DNA of 34,378 nucleotides from an uncultured Clostridia bacterium (GCA_947632235.1 CANROO010000006.1:1-34378); one strand, 5' to 3'; positions 1 through 9,499 are shown, counted from the first letter of the stretch. Translations and numbers: made by a program. Notes: a model not told the origin generated them from the letters alone.

Positions 1-565
1 TTGCATTAAAATTGCTTTGGAAATATAAAAAATGGTATTTTACGAAATTGAAAATACCATTTTTTCGACAGTCTGAAACCGCCCGAAGGCGGTTATGAAA
101 AAAATTTGAAATTTTATAATATATATCAATTTTTCTGCTGTCATTATCCCAAATCAAATCACAGTTGTTTCTCTGTGCCACAGTCCTTAATGGAATATAT
201 ATTTCATCATCATGTGTATAAGCAATGCCCATTGAAGCTCCGTGAATAAGTAAATTTAATTCGGACATTTCATCAAAACTGCTTACATCAATATTGTCTC
301 GTTCGTAGGCATAATCCAGATCAACAGCAGAATTTTGAGTGTCCAAGCTATAGTTATAGCCAAAAATGCTTCGTATATCTCTTATTGACATATATATTTT
401 ATCATCTATGACTATCAATGACTTTATTCTTATATAATAGTCGTCGTTAATAGTTACTGTAATATTATCCTGCATGCTTGTTCCTGCATATGAAGCTTTA
501 CAATTCATACAAAACAGCATAACAACCATATTTATGACAAATAATGATCTTAAATATTTTTTCAT
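1..565 (-). CDS. secreted protein with copper-amine-oxidase-N-like (stalk) repeats, partial at left edge
   Basis: Hand translation from ATG at 565: MKKYLRSLFVINMVVMLFCMNCKASYAG... signal peptide, then KIYMSIRDIRSIFGYN... and EIYIPLRTVAQRNNCDLIWDNDSRKIDI, typical of Cu_amine_oxidN1-like domains. No in-frame stop before the window edge. Confidence 0.6.
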   Translation of the reverse strand, partial: MKKYLRSLFVINMVVMLFCMNCKASYAGTSMQDNITVTINDDYYIRIKSLIVIDDKIYMSIRDIRSIFGYNYSLDTQNSAVDLDYAYERDNIDVSSFDEMSELNLLIHGASMGIAYTHDDEIYIPLRTVAQRNNCDLIWDNDSRKIDIYYKISNFFHNRLRAVSDCRKNGIFNFVKYHFLYFQSNFNA

Positions 566-591
566 AGCAACACCTCAACTATTTTAGTCAT

Positions 592-1680
592 TTATTTTTC
601 GTCTATCCAATTATTAGCCAATAAAAGTGCATTATCAATTCTTCTAATCATAATCATAGCATAACTATTATCAATCTTTTCAGCATTCTCATATTCTTTA
701 TTATAGATGATATATGCGTCTAAGTCTTTATCATATCTAACTTTAATGTCCGCGCCCTCAAAGTCATCAGCATAATATGCTTTTAACATATTTTTGTAAA
801 ACTCTATATCACCGTCTGCGGGAACATTATAATTGAAATCGGGATCAATATAATCAAAATACTTAGCATATAAATTCATGGTAGATATAAACATCGCTTC
901 ATATATGTCTTCACACCTATATACCGAATTTTTGGCAAGGTGGGATGCATGATTATCATCTATTTCTCTTTGCGTTAATTTTACATATCCTTTATATTTT
1001 TCAGTATAAATATTATGCATTTCCAAGAATTTTGTATTGGGAAATTTTGCCTTAATGAGTTTGCTTTCATTTGTGTAATCATATTTTTTTACCCTGAATG
1101 TACCTGTTTCTTTACAGAATCCCCCTATATAACCCACTCTCGGGAAAATAGCATTTACAAATTGTATACCTACCAAAACATTATTGTTTACATACTTACC
1201 GCTTATACTCTTTGTCCAATTTCCCATGGGTATTTCAATATCTTTTCCGTTATAGCTCATATATATATCATATAACAAATATCTTTCCTTATCATCATAA
1301 GAATCAAATGACATATTTGAGAAATACTTAAATTTAGTGCCAAAAACAGTAAAACTTCCCAGATAATATGGTTCTTTTGCAGGAAAAGGCGCCCATTCCA
1401 TCCTTCCACCCATACCTTCCACAAGCTCTCTGAGTGAAATATAATTTCCTGAGTCATATTCATATACCTTCATTGTTTTTCCTACATAGTTTCCGTTAAT
1501 TTCAATTCTATATTCATCTATGTTTTTTGCAGTTCTTTCGGACACATTGCCTGCTTCCTGTTCTTCATTTGAGCTGTATTTATATATTGTTGTAAGCTTC
1601 GGAAGCGGTTTTCCGAAGCATGTTATTGTAATAGATAAAATAAAAATCATTGTTAATATTATTGTCGATATTTTTTTCAT
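592..1680 (-). CDS. secreted protein, N-terminal signal peptide, copper-amine-oxidase-N-like segment, unknown function
   Basis: 362-aa ORF, hydrophobic N-terminus, 'GNYISLRELVEGMGGRMEWAP' motif. Start overlaps the stop of the upstream RHS fragment (TAATG). Confidence 0.6.
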   Translation of the reverse strand: MKKISTIILTMIFILSITITCFGKPLPKLTTIYKYSSNEEQEAGNVSERTAKNIDEYRIEINGNYVGKTMKVYEYDSGNYISLRELVEGMGGRMEWAPFPAKEPYYLGSFTVFGTKFKYFSNMSFDSYDDKERYLLYDIYMSYNGKDIEIPMGNWTKSISGKYVNNNVLVGIQFVNAIFPRVGYIGGFCKETGTFRVKKYDYTNESKLIKAKFPNTKFLEMHNIYTEKYKGYVKLTQREIDDNHASHLAKNSVYRCEDIYEAMFISTMNLYAKYFDYIDPDFNYNVPADGDIEFYKNMLKAYYADDFEGADIKVRYDKDLDAYIIYNKEYENAEKIDNSYAMIMIRRIDNALLLANNWIDEK

Positions 1681-2040
1681 TAATAGTCAGTCCTTTCTTT
1701 AGGAGTTCTTACGCCATATGCTGCATAAAAATTAAGACCGGCGTCAGGTAATTGACTCTTCATTTCTTCAATTTTAGCCGTTTTTGTCCCATTTTCAGTT
1801 GAAGCAGGTTCATAGTAGCGGTTTCTAAGGTATATAGGTCCGCTTTCACTGTCGGTGTATTCTCCGCAGCAGCCGAAAGGTATATCATTTGTCCTTTTAT
1901 ATATTACTTCACCATAGGAATAATACTTGGCATTTCTTGTAAGAGTAAGTCCCTTTCTTTCTCTCACTATATTTCCGTTGTTAGCATATGTATATTTCTG
2001 TGAGCCATTGGCTTTTCCGATTTTGTGTTGAATATTCTGC
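1680..2040 (-). pseudogene. orphan C-terminal RHS-repeat fragment (RHS core end plus short tip)
   Basis: Frame reads ...QNIQHKIGKANGSQKYTYANNGNIVRERKGLTLTRNAKYYSYGEVIYKRTNDIPFGCCGEYTDSESGPIYLRNRYYEP, the RHS core-end motif. No upstream RHS repeats or signal region present. Confidence 0.7.
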
Positions 2041-2706
2041 TTATACTTGACTATACCATGAGTGGAAAAAATACCAATTAATAAAATCTTTTACTTTTTT
2101 CCATAAAAACCAATCTGCTTTATTAATATGAAAACCATTATCTAAAATAGTATAATAACTATCCTCATTTGGTTTAGGCAATATATAAAAATATATTTTA
2201 TCCTCTGCCCTGTCATACTCTTCCGACTGTACATCGGTATCGATTTCCAATGATATGTCAGAGCCTCTGTTTTTATTAAATAATTGCATTAAATCATCAC
2301 GATACGGAAAAACAACAATTCTTGAATAATATATACCCTTTACAGGGGCTCCCAAGGATATAAAAAGTGAATTATTATCAAAGTCTATTTCGGGTATTTC
2401 AACACCGATACTTGCTAAATTTTCTATATCCCAGCGATAGGGATTTGCATTATATCCTCTCTGTATGATAACACAGCCGGGATACCTGAATTTACTGTCG
2501 GGTATTATTTTTTCCGTATTGGCTTTGAGTTCAGTCATTGATATTTCTTGTGTGCCTGCTGACTTATAATTCAATTTAGGCTTTCTGACCTTTAAATATG
2601 AATAGAATAACAACAATAATAATATAACGCTTACGAGCAAAATCAATATTAATTTGCAAATACGCTTAGCCATTAAATAATGCACCTCTGTTTTTATATA
2701 TTTCAT
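2041..2706 (-). CDS. membrane-anchored hypothetical protein
   Basis: 221-aa ORF with one N-terminal TM helix (ICKLILILLVSVILLLLLFYSYL). Lies between two RHS fragments. Confidence 0.55.
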   Translation of the reverse strand: MKYIKTEVHYLMAKRICKLILILLVSVILLLLLFYSYLKVRKPKLNYKSAGTQEISMTELKANTEKIIPDSKFRYPGCVIIQRGYNANPYRWDIENLASIGVEIPEIDFDNNSLFISLGAPVKGIYYSRIVVFPYRDDLMQLFNKNRGSDISLEIDTDVQSEEYDRAEDKIYFYILPKPNEDSYYTILDNGFHINKADWFLWKKVKDFINWYFFHSWYSQV

Positions 2707-2807
2707 TCAATTGACTATCAAATTAAGTTTATTTACCTTGTTTTCTGCTCGCTTATATAATGTTCCGTTTTCTTTATCGGCATTTTTTGTACAAAATACA
2801 TACGCAA

Positions 2808-2893
2808 TATAAGTCCGCTTTCGCTGTCGGTATATTCTCCGCAGCAGCTAAATGTACATCATTCTTGCCCGCTTTGTATATCATTCACCAAAA
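2808..2893 (-). pseudogene. second, frameshifted RHS core-end fragment
   Basis: DNA homologous to 1834..1914 (aagtccgctttcgctgtcggtatattctccgcagcag versus ggtccgctttcactgtcggtgtattctccgcagcag). Reads CCGEYTDSESGLI but is broken by an indel. Confidence 0.6.
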
Positions 2894-2904
2894 GCATGGA
2901 ATTA

Positions 2905-4185
2905 TCAAGGATTCAAGATCACACAGGCGGTACAGATGCCCTCCTGAATTTTATAGTTGATGTCCCCCTGATACCTTATAGATGATGAAATGATACTGTC
3001 GATTCCTATACCTCGCGCAGTCGGCAGTCCGTTTTCAAGCTTCAGCTCCGCACCGCAGGGATTACTGACCGCAATCACCGTTTTATTGCCTACATTTCTG
3101 ATATGTACCTGAATGGGACCGGGGCTTTTTAGTGCAACGCAGGCGTTAAGAGCATTTTCCAGAAGGTTGGCAAGTATCGCCACAAAATCCACATCGGCGA
3201 CCTTCGACTTTGCCGGTGTATCCGCCTTGGCAGTATATTCCACGCCCGCTTTTTTTGCCTTCTCCGCATAGGAGCTCAGTATGCCGTTGACTGTGACGTT
3301 CGGACACCACGCAGGAAAGCTCTCCGAGGCTTCCTCGTTATGCCCTAAATAAGCCAATATACCCTCTGTGTTACCCTCACGCGCCATAGCCGCTATTCGC
3401 TCGGCATGATGGCGTATGTTGTGACGGAACTGACGGATCTCCTGCTCGTTTTTTCTCGCATTTTCCACATAGGTCATAAGGTACTCAACATTTTGCCTTA
3501 CCAATTTGTCCCTTGCTTCCTTTCGCATCTGATGTATGTTGCTTATTATCAATATGTTAGCTACGGCAAAGGAGCATACAAACAGTGAAAAAAAGATTAA
3601 GGTGTTTGAATTGATGCAGTTATCCGCAGTGATCTTTGACAGGAGTATCACAAAGGTGAAAAAATATATTATGGAAACGATATTCAGCGATATCCAGTTT
3701 TTCGTGCGAAATCCGCTGACATCGCGTATGAGCGGTCTGCCATATTTATAATACATAAATAAGATCACAAAACAAATAATGCCGAAGAGCACACCTCGAA
3801 TAAAATACACAAAAGTATCCGAACCGTTCGGCAAAAGCAAATAGCATAAATAAAACGAGACAGACAGCGAAACGCCGATAACACAGCCATATGTGATCCA
3901 AAGATAGCATTTCTTCCAAAAACCGTCTGCGGATGCGTATATAAAAATCCCCCAAAAGTATATATATGAAAGCATAAAAGCAACAGGCATCCTCCATGGC
4001 TTTGACAGAAAAACAAAGCAGAAGCACAGCTCCAGAAAAAGGAATATACCCGCCGAGCCCCAAAGCAGAGCCGTCTTTTTTACCGAGTATTTTCTCTCCT
4101 GAAGCAAAAGTCCTGCCGTCAAATGTATTGCAAAAAACAACAAGCTTACAAAAAAGGCAATTATTATTCTTTGGCTCGTCGGCAT
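2905..4185 (-). CDS. GHKL-domain sensor histidine kinase (AgrC-like)
   Basis: Multi-TM N-terminus; 'RQFRHNIRHHAERIAAM' H-box; 'ILANLLENALNAC' N-box; overlaps the LytTR regulator gene. Confidence 0.85.
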   Translation of the reverse strand: MPTSQRIIIAFFVSLLFFAIHLTAGLLLQERKYSVKKTALLWGSAGIFLFLELCFCFVFLSKPWRMPVAFMLSYIYFWGIFIYASADGFWKKCYLWITYGCVIGVSLSVSFYLCYLLLPNGSDTFVYFIRGVLFGIICFVILFMYYKYGRPLIRDVSGFRTKNWISLNIVSIIYFFTFVILLSKITADNCINSNTLIFFSLFVCSFAVANILIISNIHQMRKEARDKLVRQNVEYLMTYVENARKNEQEIRQFRHNIRHHAERIAAMAREGNTEGILAYLGHNEEASESFPAWCPNVTVNGILSSYAEKAKKAGVEYTAKADTPAKSKVADVDFVAILANLLENALNACVALKSPGPIQVHIRNVGNKTVIAVSNPCGAELKLENGLPTARGIGIDSIISSSIRYQGDINYKIQEGICTACVILNP

Positions 4186-4910
4186 CAGCTTTCTGCCTCC
4201 TTTAAGTAAAAATCAAAATACGCCTGCTTTATCTCGGAACGGCACCTCCTTGGAACGGGTATGACGGTATCATCATCCATAAGCAGATCCGTACCGGAAA
4301 AGCAGCGGACATGACTCAGGTTGACAATATAGGAGCTCCCGCATTTTGTCATGCCTTTTTTGCCCATGATACATTCCTGAAGCTGTATCGGCGATAACCA
4401 CACGGAAAGCTTTTTACCCGAAACAAGAGAAAACACACGCCGTTTATCTCTTGTTTCTATGTAAAGAATATCCTCCAGAGCTATGCGGTGCAATTCTCCG
4501 TCACAGCGGAGAAGGACCCATGTTTTTTGCTCACGCATGGCAATGACACGCTCTAAGGCAGTGTCAAACTGTTCCTGCGTGTAAGGCTTGCATATATAGT
4601 CCGCGGCATGTATGGAAAAGGCATCGACAGCATAATCCGAACTGGTCGTCAAAAATACGATGTCGGTATTTTCACTGAAACGGAGAATAGCCCGTGCCAA
4701 TTCTGTTCCCAGCATATCGGGCATACAGATATCCAAAAGCGCAATATCCGGACCGCCTGACCTGTCAAACGCTTCCAGCATTTCAAATGCAGACGAATAC
4801 ACATCAAATTCAATGCCATACTCACAGTGTTCCGCTGTGTAGACCCGGAGATTATCTGCAATCCTTTTTCTCTCTTCGGCCTCATCATCGCAAATAGATA
4901 TTTTAAGCAT
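4185..4910 (-). CDS. LytTR-family response regulator (AgrA-like)
   Basis: MLKISICDDEAEERKR...DIALLDICMPDMLG...LTTSSDYAVDAFSIHAADYICKPY, then a LytTR domain (LLRCDGELHRIALEDILYIETRDK). ATG at 4910 is more plausible than the tracked start at 5057. Confidence 0.88.
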   Translation of the reverse strand: MLKISICDDEAEERKRIADNLRVYTAEHCEYGIEFDVYSSAFEMLEAFDRSGGPDIALLDICMPDMLGTELARAILRFSENTDIVFLTTSSDYAVDAFSIHAADYICKPYTQEQFDTALERVIAMREQKTWVLLRCDGELHRIALEDILYIETRDKRRVFSLVSGKKLSVWLSPIQLQECIMGKKGMTKCGSSYIVNLSHVRCFSGTDLLMDDDTVIPVPRRCRSEIKQAYFDFYLKEAES

Positions 4911-5181
4911 TGTTCCGTTTCCTTTCCTTAAAACGCCGAGGGTAAGCAAACCCTTCGGCAGTATACGATGCTGCCAATAAACGGCAAGCGCATACCAAAA
5001 ATACAGCAATCTCTTCTGCATACTTCTATATAATACATTATATACCAATATTCGCATCTTTGCAATAGGACTTTTATGCCAAGCTCATCTTCGGTCATAT
5101 TTATAAAAAATATAATGCTAGGTGAAATACCTGTTTCGGCTTGCCAAAAAAACGCAGAAGCCGAGCCTTTTCGTTGCATAA

Positions 5182-5245
5182 AAAAAGCCTAGATTTTTCT
5201 AGGCTTTTTCGACAGTCTGAAACGCCATTTTTACATGGCGTTTTT
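5182..5245 (-). terminator. tandem hairpin terminator with the shared 18-nt motif between hairpins
   Basis: Stems aaaaaagcctaga/tctaggcttttt and acgccat/atggcgt flanking ttttt-cgacagtctgaaa. Confidence 0.8.
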
Positions 5246-5261
5246 TTACTGTCAAAAATAT

Positions 5262-6545
5262 TTAAAACCCTTCCATGCCCTGTTTTTGGGCTTGTGTTAC
5301 TCTGTATTCATCCATAAGTCTGACGCACTCGTTTACGCTTATCTCTTTATTGAAAAGGCTGTTTAGGGCGCTCACCATATCCTCGGCGCTGTAGCCGGTC
5401 ACTCTGGAGGCCGCAGTGGAAACACGCTCGTTTTTGGATATGGAATCGGCTGCGTCCGTGACCATTCCGGACTGTATATTTGTAGTCTGAGCCTTAAAGC
5501 AGTTTACGGTCGAAATGCCGTCAAAGGCTATATTATAATTTTTACTGTCGGCGCAGAATGAAAGGAATTCAAGGACCTTGTCAAGGTGTCCGCTGTTTTT
5601 ATTCGCCATCATCATATTGAGGTTTCCGCCTTCATATGTGCCGTTCTCGGCGGTATTGAGGAAAACGGGCATAAGCGCAAAGTCATCCACGGAATATTTG
5701 CCGTCCTCGGCAAAGTCCGTATAGAACCATGTGTCCCATATGAATGTCATAACAGCCTCTCCCGAGCTCATTTTATCGCTTATATCAGACCAACCCGTCT
5801 GAAGAAAATCTTCGCCGAACCAGCCCTTTTCGGCGGCATCGTTAAGCCAGCGGACCATATTTGTGACCTCGGGGATATCGGCGTAGCCTATTTCATTTTT
5901 ATTTATTTTTTCGAGCGTTTCGGGAGAATCCGCAAAAACGGGGTCAAGTCCGAGCTGAGGCATCCACGAGCAGCCGTCGGCAGGCCAGCATATGGGCGTA
6001 TAGTCCGCATCGGCAAGCGCCTGACAGAGCATATCAAATTCCGCCTGATTTTCTGCAGGCTTAAGTCCAAGGCTGTCAAGTATTGTCTTGTTGTAATAAC
6101 ATCCCGAAACGGAGTTTTCCCAGAAAGGCAGACCCAAAAGCTTTCCGCCCGCATTTGTGCAGTAATCCCTCGCGCCGTCCGTGAGGTCGCTCACCCATTT
6201 TTCATTGTTGAGGTAATAAAAATTGTTTTCTGCATCAAAGCGGTTGAGGTCTTCATTGTTGAAATGCATGAATATATCGGGAGCATTGCCTGCATCGAAT
6301 TCGGCGGCTGCCGCTGTTTCAAACTCGGAATCCTCGAAGGATATTATATCGAGCTTATTGCCCGTTGCTGTTTCATATTGGCTGAAAATGCTCTGCATAT
6401 AGCTTTTGGCAATATCGCTTTCCTTGCCCATGAGGGTAAGGGTGACGGGAGTATCCTCATTTTCCTGCCTGTTCGCATTACATGCAGTAAGGATAAGCGA
6501 CAAAACAAGAACCGCTGTAAGAAACAGTTTTTTATTCTTCATCAA
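5262..6545 (-). CDS. extracellular solute-binding lipoprotein (sugar ABC type, family 1-like)
   Basis: Lipobox LILTACNAN; 'APDIFMHFNNEDLNRFDAENNFYYLN', 'LLGLPFWENSVSGCYYNKTILDSLGLKPAE'. Confidence 0.88.
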   Translation of the reverse strand: MMKNKKLFLTAVLVLSLILTACNANRQENEDTPVTLTLMGKESDIAKSYMQSIFSQYETATGNKLDIISFEDSEFETAAAAEFDAGNAPDIFMHFNNEDLNRFDAENNFYYLNNEKWVSDLTDGARDYCTNAGGKLLGLPFWENSVSGCYYNKTILDSLGLKPAENQAEFDMLCQALADADYTPICWPADGCSWMPQLGLDPVFADSPETLEKINKNEIGYADIPEVTNMVRWLNDAAEKGWFGEDFLQTGWSDISDKMSSGEAVMTFIWDTWFYTDFAEDGKYSVDDFALMPVFLNTAENGTYEGGNLNMMMANKNSGHLDKVLEFLSFCADSKNYNIAFDGISTVNCFKAQTTNIQSGMVTDAADSISKNERVSTAASRVTGYSAEDMVSALNSLFNKEISVNECVRLMDEYRVTQAQKQGMEGF

Positions 6546-6580
6546 ATATATCCTCCTAAGCTTCGTTTTGAGCCCCCTAT

Positions 6581-9499
6581 TTATTTTCCGCCCAGGAGCT
6601 TGCCCACAAGCTCTCTCACGGCGTTCATATCTATGGGCTTTGCAAGGTGACCGTCCATTCCGGCCTCCATGGCATTTTGAACATCCTCGGCAAATGTATT
6701 GGCCGTCATGGCGGCAATGGGTATTGTCTTAGCCTCGGGGTGAGCCGAAGAACGTATCTTTCTTGTAGCCTCGTAGCCGTTCATAACGGGCATCTGCACA
6801 TCCATGAGTATCATATCATAATATCCGGGTTCGGAGCGTTCAAGCATTTCAACGGCTTCAAGACCGTTCACCGCAAGCTCACAGTTGACGCCCTCTATGC
6901 TAAGTATTTCCATGAGTATTTCGGCATTTAGCTCGTTGTCCTCGGCAATAAGGAAGCGCTTGCCCTGCATAATGTTTTCTGCCGCAGAGGGCTCGGGCGC
7001 ACTCTGAGCTTCTTCCTCTTCAAACAAGGGCGCAATAGTCTGTATAAACGACGAAACAAAGAACGGCTTTGACATAAAGGCATTTATGCCCGCCCTTCTT
7101 GCTTCCTCCTCTATATCCTCCCAGTCGTGAGAGGTGAGCACAAGTATAGGCACATCCTTGCCTATTGCACCGCGTATTTTCCTTGCTGTCTGAACACCGT
7201 CCATGCCGGGCATCTTCCAGTCGAGCAGTATAACGCCGAAGTCATTGCCATCGTCATGGGCACGCACGGCCGAATCCACAGCGGACTGTCCGTCGGTAAC
7301 AAAGGAGACATCCACACCGGTATCGCGCATAAGCTCCTTGATATTAAGGCATATATCAAGCTCGTCATCCGCAACAAGCATACGGCTTACCTTGCGGGCA
7401 AACCATTCGGCGGAATGGGTCTGATCGGGAAGCACGAACGAAAGCTCAACGGTGAATGTACTGCCCTCGCCCTGCTTGCTTTCAACGGTTATTATACCGC
7501 CCATGAGGTCTACAAGGTTCTTTGTGATAGCCATGCCAAGACCCGTGCCCTGCACCTTATTTGTGACGGAGCTTATCTCCCTGCTGAAGGGATTGAATAC
7601 CTTCTTTCGGAATTCCTCACTCATGCCTATGCCGTTGTCCTGCACATCAAAGCGCAGAGTGACATACTGCGGAGCGGGACTCGGTATCTCTCTGACATTG
7701 AAATCTATCTTTCCGCCCTCGGGTGTATATTTTATAGCGTTTGCCATAAGATTTATAAGTATCTGATTGAGCCTGAGCTTATCGCCTACAAGCTGTTCGG
7801 GCGGAGCGCCCTGTACATTTATCCTGAACTGCTGTTTTTTAGCCTTTGCCTGGGGCATAATTATTATATTGAGCTCGTCCAAAAGCTCGGGCAGGCTGAA
7901 TATATCTACATTGAGCGATGTTTTTCCGCTCTCTATCTTGCTCATATCCAGCACATCGTTTATAAGGCTCAAAAGGTGATGGCTGGAAGCCGTTATTTTG
8001 CGAGTGTATTCCCTCACCTTGTCGGGATTGTCGGCTTCCTTTTCAAGGAGCATTGAAAATCCCACTATGGCATTCATTGGCGTTCTTATGTCGTGAGACA
8101 TATTTGAAAGGAAGTTGCTCTTTGCCTCGTTTGCGCTCTGCGCTGCATTAAGCGCCTCACGGAGCTTCTGATTCATCTGAAGATCCAATGTGCGGTCGGA
8201 CATTACAAGTATATATTTTCTGACATCCTGTATGCTCATGTGATACATTGTCATTCTGTACCACCTGCGCTCGCCCGTGCCCTGATGCATATATTCATAT
8301 TCCCACGACCTGCTGCCCTGAAGGGGTATATTTTCAAGCTCGTCCTTGGGTATGACAATATCGTCATCAGCTACGGCACATTTTTCAAGCACTCTTATAT
8401 CCTTGAGAGCATCCTCCACGGGAATGCCCAGAAGCCTCTCTATATTGGGGCTTATATAATCCACGCTCCATTTTTCGGCATCCAGCATTACAAAGAAATC
8501 GTCTACGCTGTTTGAAAGCACATCAAACATACGCTCGCGGTACTGGAGCTCGAGCTTGCTTTTGCGCGTAAGGCTATGACCTCTCATGAGAAGCAGAGCA
8601 ATGACAACGGAGCCCAAAAGAAGGAATATTGCTCCAAGAACATCCACGGTTATTTTCTGAACGGAAAGGAAGCCTGCGCTCACGGCATTCTGAGGCACAG
8701 AGCTCAGAAGTATATAATCTCTGTAGCTCACGGGCTGATACAGTATGCAGTGGTCTTCATCGCCTATCCTGCACCTTACTATGCCCGTGCTTCCCTTTGC
8801 CCATTCGTCTTGGAGAGCTGAAAGCTCTTCATCGGAAAGGTCAGAGGCGCCCTTGAGATAGACAAGATAGTTGCTGTATATATTGCCTCCGGTCTGTGTT
8901 GAAAGAATTATACTGCCGTCCGTGTGTATAATAAAACACTTTGCCTTGCCCGAAAATGCGTCCACATCAAGAGAGCTTGCCATGTCGGCATTTGTATAGC
9001 TTACGGCTATGGCGTCATATTCAAAGCCTTTATAAGCACCGTGCTCCGCAGGAACGGCAAACACAGTCACATCCTTGCCCTCGGGAGAGGCCTCGCTCAT
9101 AACGGGCTCCTTATTTTGTGTGAGCTCGCCCCATTCCTCGCCCATGTCAATGCTTCCCTCGGCACCGTCTACAGACATAAATCGGCCGTCGGAAGAAATG
9201 AAATAGAAGTCAGAAAAACCCCAGTATTCTTTTTCCTTTGCCACGAAACCGGGGAGCTTGCCTTCGTTTTCATCCGAGAGCGCAGAGCTGTTGTCCCAGC
9301 TTTCCAGAAGACCCCAGTTTCTTTCCACGAACATACCGAAGGAACGGTTCACCTGACTGTATATTTCCTCCAGATTGTCCGTGCTGTCCTTATAAATACG
9401 CTCGGATATGAATCTGAAATACACAACGCCTATGCTGACGGCTGAAATACACAATATACATATAAAAAATATTAAAAATGATTTTCCGAATTTTTTCAT
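6581..9499 (-). CDS. hybrid sensor histidine kinase with extracellular sensor, PAS, HisKA, HATPase_c and two REC domains
   Basis: 'NFLSNMSHDIRTPMNAIVGFSMLL', 'DNGIGMSEEFRKKVFNPFSRE', 'VILLDWKMPGMDGVQT', 'MILMDVQMPVMNGYEATRKIR'. Confidence 0.93.
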   Translation of the reverse strand: MKKFGKSFLIFFICILCISAVSIGVVYFRFISERIYKDSTDNLEEIYSQVNRSFGMFVERNWGLLESWDNSSALSDENEGKLPGFVAKEKEYWGFSDFYFISSDGRFMSVDGAEGSIDMGEEWGELTQNKEPVMSEASPEGKDVTVFAVPAEHGAYKGFEYDAIAVSYTNADMASSLDVDAFSGKAKCFIIHTDGSIILSTQTGGNIYSNYLVYLKGASDLSDEELSALQDEWAKGSTGIVRCRIGDEDHCILYQPVSYRDYILLSSVPQNAVSAGFLSVQKITVDVLGAIFLLLGSVVIALLLMRGHSLTRKSKLELQYRERMFDVLSNSVDDFFVMLDAEKWSVDYISPNIERLLGIPVEDALKDIRVLEKCAVADDDIVIPKDELENIPLQGSRSWEYEYMHQGTGERRWYRMTMYHMSIQDVRKYILVMSDRTLDLQMNQKLREALNAAQSANEAKSNFLSNMSHDIRTPMNAIVGFSMLLEKEADNPDKVREYTRKITASSHHLLSLINDVLDMSKIESGKTSLNVDIFSLPELLDELNIIIMPQAKAKKQQFRINVQGAPPEQLVGDKLRLNQILINLMANAIKYTPEGGKIDFNVREIPSPAPQYVTLRFDVQDNGIGMSEEFRKKVFNPFSREISSVTNKVQGTGLGMAITKNLVDLMGGIITVESKQGEGSTFTVELSFVLPDQTHSAEWFARKVSRMLVADDELDICLNIKELMRDTGVDVSFVTDGQSAVDSAVRAHDDGNDFGVILLDWKMPGMDGVQTARKIRGAIGKDVPILVLTSHDWEDIEEEARRAGINAFMSKPFFVSSFIQTIAPLFEEEEAQSAPEPSAAENIMQGKRFLIAEDNELNAEILMEILSIEGVNCELAVNGLEAVEMLERSEPGYYDMILMDVQMPVMNGYEATRKIRSSAHPEAKTIPIAAMTANTFAEDVQNAMEAGMDGHLAKPIDMNAVRELVGKLLGGK

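Noticed and set aside
4928-5179. 83-aa minus ORF upstream of the LytTR regulator, considered as pheromone precursor
   Set aside because: Overlaps the upstream part of the extended regulator ORF in another frame and has no AgrD-like features.
5586-6650. 354-aa plus-strand ORF
   Set aside because: Antisense to the solute-binding protein and the end of the kinase; composition is that of codon-bias shadow ORFs and no motif is seen.
7127-8056. 309-aa plus-strand ORF
   Set aside because: Shadow ORF antisense to the histidine kinase core.
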